This document shows positions 33,067-37,323 of a stretch of 37,323 nt of DNA, piece by piece (the first letter of the stretch is position 1; the number at the start of each line of letters is the position of its first letter). Origin of the DNA: Clostridiaceae bacterium (GTDB lineage Bacteria > Bacillota > Clostridia > Saccharofermentanales > DTU023); the NCBI GenBank assembly GCA_012839385.1, contig DUNL01000193.1, positions 1 through 37,323 of the forward strand, read 5' to 3'. The notes under the pieces were generated by a model, which did no database searches, was not told where the DNA came from, and saw only the letters and a program-made list of their open reading frames with translations. The translations under genes and the position numbers were made by a program.

Positions 33067-34515
33067 CTAGGCTTTTACTATCGGCTTTCTAGCTGCCCGG
33101 GTCTCATCCGGTCTGGAGATGGGCGCCTGATGCGGAGCTCCCCGCAGAAGTTCCGGTTTATCTTCAGCTTCCTCGGCTATCTTTAGCAAAGCATCAGCCA
33201 GCGCGTCCAGATCCGCTCTGGATTCAGTCTCTGTCGGTTCTACCATCATAGCCTCCGGCACGATCAGCGGGAAATATACTGTCGGCGGGTGGAAACCATA
33301 GTCGATCAGGCGTTTGGCTATATCGTGCGTGTTACAACCGCTGCCTTTCTTCTGTCTTGCGCCGGTGATAACAAATTCGTGCATCGGCGCTTCTTCGGAG
33401 GCTACATCGTACGCCTCACGAACTCGCTCCAGAACATAGTTGGCATTGGCCACCGCTCCCTCAGATACTTCCTTCAGACCTTCAGCCCCATTGGCCAATA
33501 TATAAGCATAGGCGCGAACCATAATACCAAAAGAACCTGTGAAAGCACGCACTTTACCAATTGATTTCGGTCTATCATAGTCAAGCGCGAAGCCGTCCTG
33601 ACGACGGACTACTACCGGCTTTGGCAAATATGGCGCCAGGAAGTCTTTGCAGCCTACCGGGCCTGCTCCCGGACCACCGCCACCATGTGGCGTCGATAAG
33701 GTCTTATGGACATTGAGATGGACAACATCGAAGCCCATATCTCCAGGTCGGGCTTGCATTAGGATCGCGTTGGCGTTGGCGCCGTCATAGTAGACTAGAC
33801 CACCGCAATCATGAACCAATTTCGTTATTTCCTCTACTTCTGTCTCAAACAGACCTAAAGTGTTTGGATTGGTCAACATCAAACCCGCGACCTGATCTGA
33901 CATCAGTTCTTTTAAGGCCTCAAGGTCTACCCGACCCTTCTCGTTAGAAGCAACTTCTCGCACCTGATAGCCCACCATCGCCGCCGAAGCGGGGTTAGTG
34001 CCATGGGCTGAGTCGGGAACAATAATAATGTTTCTCTTCGTATCACCTCTATCCTCATGATAGGCCTTTATCAATAATAGTCCCGTATGCTCGCCATGAG
34101 CTCCGGCAGAGGGTTGGAAAGTGAAATGATCCATCCCGATAAGATCACAGAGCTTTTGTTCCAATGAATAGAGTAGTTCCAGATTGCCTTGAACCGTTTC
34201 TTCGGGCTGCAAGGGATGAGTCATGGTAAAGCCATCCAGAGCTGCCAGGTCTTCATTAACTTTGGGATTATACTTCATGGTGCAAGAACCCAGGGGATAA
34301 GTTCCTGTCTCAACGCCATAATTCATAGCCGATAAATTGGTATAATGCCTGATGACAGAAACCTCGTCAATATCAGGGAGATCAGGTAATTCCTCACTAT
34401 AAGCTTCTCCGTAAAAAGACGCTAAATCCGGCTTATCCAGATCAAGAGGCGCTATTAGTCGATTAGGCTTAGTCTTAGTCTCATAAGCAAATATTAACTT
34501 GGTATCCTTATACAT
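33067..34515 (-). CDS. gcvPB: Glycine decarboxylase subunit 2 (P-protein, PLP part)
   Basis: A 482-residue subunit of the split P-protein of the glycine cleavage system. Lys271 in HLNVHKTLSTPHGGGGPGAGP binds PLP, and VPDSAHGTNPASA and YYDGANANA are further cofactor-pocket motifs. Together with GcvPA it decarboxylates glycine and loads the aminomethyl group on the lipoyl arm of GcvH. The start shares one base with the stop of gcvPA, so the two are coupled. It is the last gene of gcvT-gcvH-gcvPA-gcvPB and is followed by a strong terminator. Confidence 0.97.
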   Translation of the reverse strand: MYKDTKLIFAYETKTKPNRLIAPLDLDKPDLASFYGEAYSEELPDLPDIDEVSVIRHYTNLSAMNYGVETGTYPLGSCTMKYNPKVNEDLAALDGFTMTHPLQPEETVQGNLELLYSLEQKLCDLIGMDHFTFQPSAGAHGEHTGLLLIKAYHEDRGDTKRNIIIVPDSAHGTNPASAAMVGYQVREVASNEKGRVDLEALKELMSDQVAGLMLTNPNTLGLFETEVEEITKLVHDCGGLVYYDGANANAILMQARPGDMGFDVVHLNVHKTLSTPHGGGGPGAGPVGCKDFLAPYLPKPVVVRRQDGFALDYDRPKSIGKVRAFTGSFGIMVRAYAYILANGAEGLKEVSEGAVANANYVLERVREAYDVASEEAPMHEFVITGARQKKGSGCNTHDIAKRLIDYGFHPPTVYFPLIVPEAMMVEPTETESRADLDALADALLKIAEEAEDKPELLRGAPHQAPISRPDETRAARKPIVKA

Positions 34516-35846
34516 TAGCTCGCCTCCTTTACAACCGCGGCCACAAAGCGATCCAGTTGTTCTTTAGATTTTTTCTCTGTAACCGCCAGTAGCCAAGCAT
34601 TCTCCGGCAACACTAAGCCGCCCAGTATCTTTTGCTTGAGAAGACCTTGATTTAATTTATGTAGATCAAGACCATCTTTAGGTTTTAGCGCGAATTCACG
34701 GAAATAGGGGGCATCATATAGCGGCTCAAACAATTTTGTCTCCACCAGACGATCATGCAAATAGATCGCTTTAGCCGCTGACTGTTCCGCTACTTCTCTA
34801 AGACCTGATCTACCGTTCAAGGCCAAATAAATCGTAGCCGCCGTGGCCAACAAAGCCTGGTTGGTACAGATATTTGAAGTAGCTTTTTCGCGCCGGATAT
34901 GCTGTTCCCTGGCCTGTAAAGTTAGTACATAACAGGTTCTGCCGTCAGCATCTACAGTTTCTCCGGCTATGCGACCCGGCATTTGTCGCATCAATTTTTT
35001 CGTCACAGCCATATAACCAACGGCCGGACCGCCAAAACTCTGCGCTATCCCCAAGACTTGAGCCTCACCGGAAACAATATCGATGCCCAAATCTCCTGGT
35101 CGCTTCAACAGGGCCAGGCTGATCGGATCACAAGAAGCCGCGGCCAGCGCCCCCACAGCATGTGCCGCCTCGGCAAATGAAGCCAGATCCTCAACAATGC
35201 CATAAAAATTAGGGCTTTGAATTAGGAAAGCGGCATAGCCCTTTTCCTGAGGCATATCTGTAGTTTTCCCCTCGGCATCCAGCTCTCCTACTTCCACCTC
35301 GAAATCTGATGACAGCAAATATGTCTTTATCGTCTCGATATATTCCGGATTGAGTCCACCTGAGACCCAAACCTTATTTTTACGCTTACTGCGCATAGCG
35401 AGCAACATGGATTCCGCTGCCGCCGAAGCTCCATCGTACATTGATGAATTGGAGACATCTAAACCGGTCAAACGGCAAATATAACTCTGCCACTCAAAGA
35501 TAGCGCGCAGCGTACCCTGTGATATTTCCGCCTGATACGGTGTATAAGAAGTTAAAAACTCCTGTCTTCCCACCAGATGAGCAATAGCGGCAGGAGCGAA
35601 ATGATCATAGATGCCGGCGCCCAGATAGCAATCATAATTGTCAGTACTAATGTTCTTCGCGGCTAAAGCGCCAATTTCACGTCTGACTTCCATTTCTGAA
35701 AGTCCTGTCTGCGCAAGATGAGGGAAATCGCTTTGACGCAGGCGCATACTCTCAGGGATATCATTAAACAGATCATCGATGTTGATTCCCACATCCGCCA
35801 ACATCTCTGTCCGCTGTTCCCTGTCAATAGGCAGGTATCCCTTCAT
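34515..35846 (-). CDS. gcvPA: Glycine decarboxylase subunit 1 (P-protein, N-terminal part)
   Basis: A 443-residue subunit matching the N-terminal half of classical P-protein. It begins MKGYLPIDREQRTEMLADVGI, has FLTSYTPYQAEISQGTLRAIFEWQSYICRLTGL and NSSMYDGASAAAESMLLA, and keeps TSNICTNQALLA near the end. In the split form this subunit completes the active site made by GcvPB. AAGGGAG is placed before the ATG and the gene starts three bases after the gcvH stop. Confidence 0.97.
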   Translation of the reverse strand: MKGYLPIDREQRTEMLADVGINIDDLFNDIPESMRLRQSDFPHLAQTGLSEMEVRREIGALAAKNISTDNYDCYLGAGIYDHFAPAAIAHLVGRQEFLTSYTPYQAEISQGTLRAIFEWQSYICRLTGLDVSNSSMYDGASAAAESMLLAMRSKRKNKVWVSGGLNPEYIETIKTYLLSSDFEVEVGELDAEGKTTDMPQEKGYAAFLIQSPNFYGIVEDLASFAEAAHAVGALAAASCDPISLALLKRPGDLGIDIVSGEAQVLGIAQSFGGPAVGYMAVTKKLMRQMPGRIAGETVDADGRTCYVLTLQAREQHIRREKATSNICTNQALLATAATIYLALNGRSGLREVAEQSAAKAIYLHDRLVETKLFEPLYDAPYFREFALKPKDGLDLHKLNQGLLKQKILGGLVLPENAWLLAVTEKKSKEQLDRFVAAVVKEAS

Positions 35847-35849
35847 TGA

Positions 35850-36233
35850 TTATTCTCCCTTACAAAATTCAATATAAGCCGCGTCATCCATGAGCTGATC
35901 CAGCTCTGCCGGATCGGCCATGTCAATTTTGACAAACCAGGTACCGTACGGATCCTCGTTAATCAGTTCCGACTCATCCTCCAACAGTTCATTTATTTCT
36001 ACAATTTTTCCGGAAACAGGAGAATAGACATCAGAAGCCATCTTTACCGACTCGACACTCCCGATCACATCCGCCAACTCAACTTCTTCACCTACATCAA
36101 CCGCCTCGGCATAGACAATGTCTCCCAACTGATCTTGGGCATAATCCGTAATACCGACAACGGCAATATTATCCTCTACACGTACCCATTCATGATCTTC
36201 AGTATAAAACAGATCCTTTTCCACTTTAGTCAT
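35850..36233 (-). CDS. gcvH: Glycine cleavage H protein
   Basis: A 127-residue lipoyl carrier. Lys64 in ESVKMASDVYSPVSG is the lipoylation site, on the tip of the hairpin. The family starts LFYTEDHEWVRVE and GITDYAQDQLGDIVY are present. An in-frame ATG four codons upstream is rejected because GGAGG lies between the two, placing the start at 36233. It shuttles the aminomethyl group from the P-protein to GcvT and the reduced lipoate to the L-protein (not in this window). A 120-base gap separates it from gcvT, without recognisable signals. Confidence 0.97.
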   Translation of the reverse strand: MTKVEKDLFYTEDHEWVRVEDNIAVVGITDYAQDQLGDIVYAEAVDVGEEVELADVIGSVESVKMASDVYSPVSGKIVEINELLEDESELINEDPYGTWFVKIDMADPAELDQLMDDAAYIEFCKGE

Positions 36234-36353
36234 AATAACCTCCATAAGATATCATTAGACGCCTTAGCGCCAATCAACAATAATAAACAGCCAAAATAAA
36301 TTACTAGCGGATTTAACATCCTTACTCGCCGGAGAACTCAATCTGGCTCAACA

Positions 36354-37323
36354 TTATTTTTCGAGATAATTTTCAACTACGTCAAACATAATCTTTTTAC
36401 CCCTAATCGTGACGCCGAGTTCTTTCACATCTGCCGGTACTTCCATCCGCACCAGCGCATTAGCTATCCCTTTCCCCAAAGTTGGTGAGAAACCGCCAGA
36501 GGTCACATAACCTACTTCATCATCACCATGGAAGACGGGATAGCCGTCACGGGGGATTTTTCTGCCGGGATTAACCAGCCTTACTATTTTCCTGGTTTTT
36601 ACCATGCCGTCACCCTGAAAGGGTCGATCAAACTTGACGAAGAAATCCAGATCGGCATCTAAAGGATTAATCTCAGCCGACATCTCGTGCCCATACAGGG
36701 GCAAACCGGCCTCCAACCTTAAAGCGTCACGTGATCCAAGTCCACAGGGAACGCAACCTTCTATGGTCAGAAAGTCCCACAGCGCTATTATCAGTCGAGC
36801 GGAACCATAAACCTCATAGCCGTCTTCACCGGTATAACCGGTCCGGGAAATAATCAGTGGCGGCCCTTCTTCATCTACAGCTGGTAAATTCAGACTACGA
36901 AAGCGCTTTAAAGTAGTTAAAGCCTCAACACCTTCGTCATCAAGACCCAATAAAGCGCCGGCTTTCAACATAAAATCCAAACTCCGCGGTCCTTGCACAG
37001 CGACTTGGGCATAAGCAGGTGACAGATCCTCATAATTAATCTCTGTTGCCGCGACACCGAACCGGTCAGAGAAGAGACGAACGCTATCGCCAATATGAAC
37101 CAGATCCTTATCCTTGTTAGCGGCGTTAACGACCAGCAAATATCCTTCAGGAACTGTATATACCAGGAGATCATCCACAACTCCCCCATCACTTTGGCAC
37201 ATGATGGTATAGGTAATCTGATCGGGCTCTTTGCCCGTAACTTTCCTACTCAAAAGCCAATTTAAAAATTCACCCGCGCCATCTCCTGAGACTAAGATTC
37301 GAGACTTTAGCAGTTCGTAATAA
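36354..37323 (-). CDS. gcvT: Glycine cleavage T protein (aminomethyltransferase), 5' end outside window
   Basis: At least 323 residues. The open frame is not closed at the right edge: upstream of the TTG at 37253 it continues with SRILVSGDGAGEFLNWLL, the expected GcvT sequence, so about 45 N-terminal residues are missing. The tetrahydrofolate-site segment QITYTIMCQSDGGVVDDLLVY, then ISRTGYTGEDGYEVYG, LGSRDALRLEAGLPLYGHEM and VGYVTSGGFSPTLGKGIA are clear. GcvT moves the methylene group from GcvH to tetrahydrofolate and frees ammonia. It is the first gcv gene seen, and any glycine riboswitch would lie beyond the edge. Confidence 0.96.
   Translation of the reverse strand, partial: YYELLKSRILVSGDGAGEFLNWLLSRKVTGKEPDQITYTIMCQSDGGVVDDLLVYTVPEGYLLVVNAANKDKDLVHIGDSVRLFSDRFGVAATEINYEDLSPAYAQVAVQGPRSLDFMLKAGALLGLDDEGVEALTTLKRFRSLNLPAVDEEGPPLIISRTGYTGEDGYEVYGSARLIIALWDFLTIEGCVPCGLGSRDALRLEAGLPLYGHEMSAEINPLDADLDFFVKFDRPFQGDGMVKTRKIVRLVNPGRKIPRDGYPVFHGDDEVGYVTSGGFSPTLGKGIANALVRMEVPADVKELGVTIRGKKIMFDVVENYLEK

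Overview
The window looks like a chromosomal segment of an anaerobic Gram-positive clostridium, probably from the Oscillospirales/cellulosome-bearing side of the class. Supporting this are a Crh-type HPr paralogue, a long-form hibernation factor, PcrA with its C-terminal Tudor-like tail, a split glycine decarboxylase (gcvPA/gcvPB), and a cohesin/dockerin pair. The placement is an inference from gene content. Nearly everything lies on the minus strand; the clear exception is one OPT-family transporter.

Reading the minus strand from the right end: gcvT (5' end outside the window), gcvH, gcvPA and gcvPB form a glycine-cleavage operon closed by a strong terminator at 33007-33040. Next is a decaying ABC export locus (30654-32889): a strong promoter, a 23-codon membrane peptide, a permease pseudogene with in-frame stops and frameshifts, then an intact ATPase and a small permease. 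gap and cdd follow, separated by a terminator. The + strand OPT transporter is divergent from a Cys-rich ArsD-like protein, followed by hpf, then pcrA-dgt-yfbR (helicase plus two HD-type nucleotide phosphohydrolases).

An operon-like run of six genes (19626 down to 10874) encodes a dockerin-bearing glucosaminidase, a membrane-anchored cohesin-like protein, GtrA, FolC, a membrane protein with a TPR-like region, and a divergent threonine synthase. The first two could form an enzyme/receptor pair on the cell surface. After it comes metN-metI-metQ, the methionine ABC importer. Upstream of metN, the leader encodes a 31-codon peptide with three consecutive Met codons, overlapped by segments that can form alternative hairpins ending in a terminator. 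It looks like a ribosome-mediated methionine attenuator and is the most striking regulatory element here.

Next is a single 1220-residue reading frame fusing SecD, SecF and an extracellular D-Ala-D-Ala carboxypeptidase domain, which I do not recognise as a known arrangement. The left end has rplM-rpsI, tsaE-tsaB-rimI, crh and the 5' part of uvrC, whose frame meets a stop inside the UVR motif close to the window edge.

The best candidates for undescribed biology are the Met-codon attenuator, the SecDF-carboxypeptidase fusion and the cohesin/dockerin peptidoglycan-hydrolase pair. I saw no tRNA, rRNA, CRISPR array or insertion sequence. Start codons were adjusted for rplM, metN, metI, yfbR, cdd, gcvH, the dockerin gene and the small ABC permease because the ribosome binding site lies inside the longest open frame.
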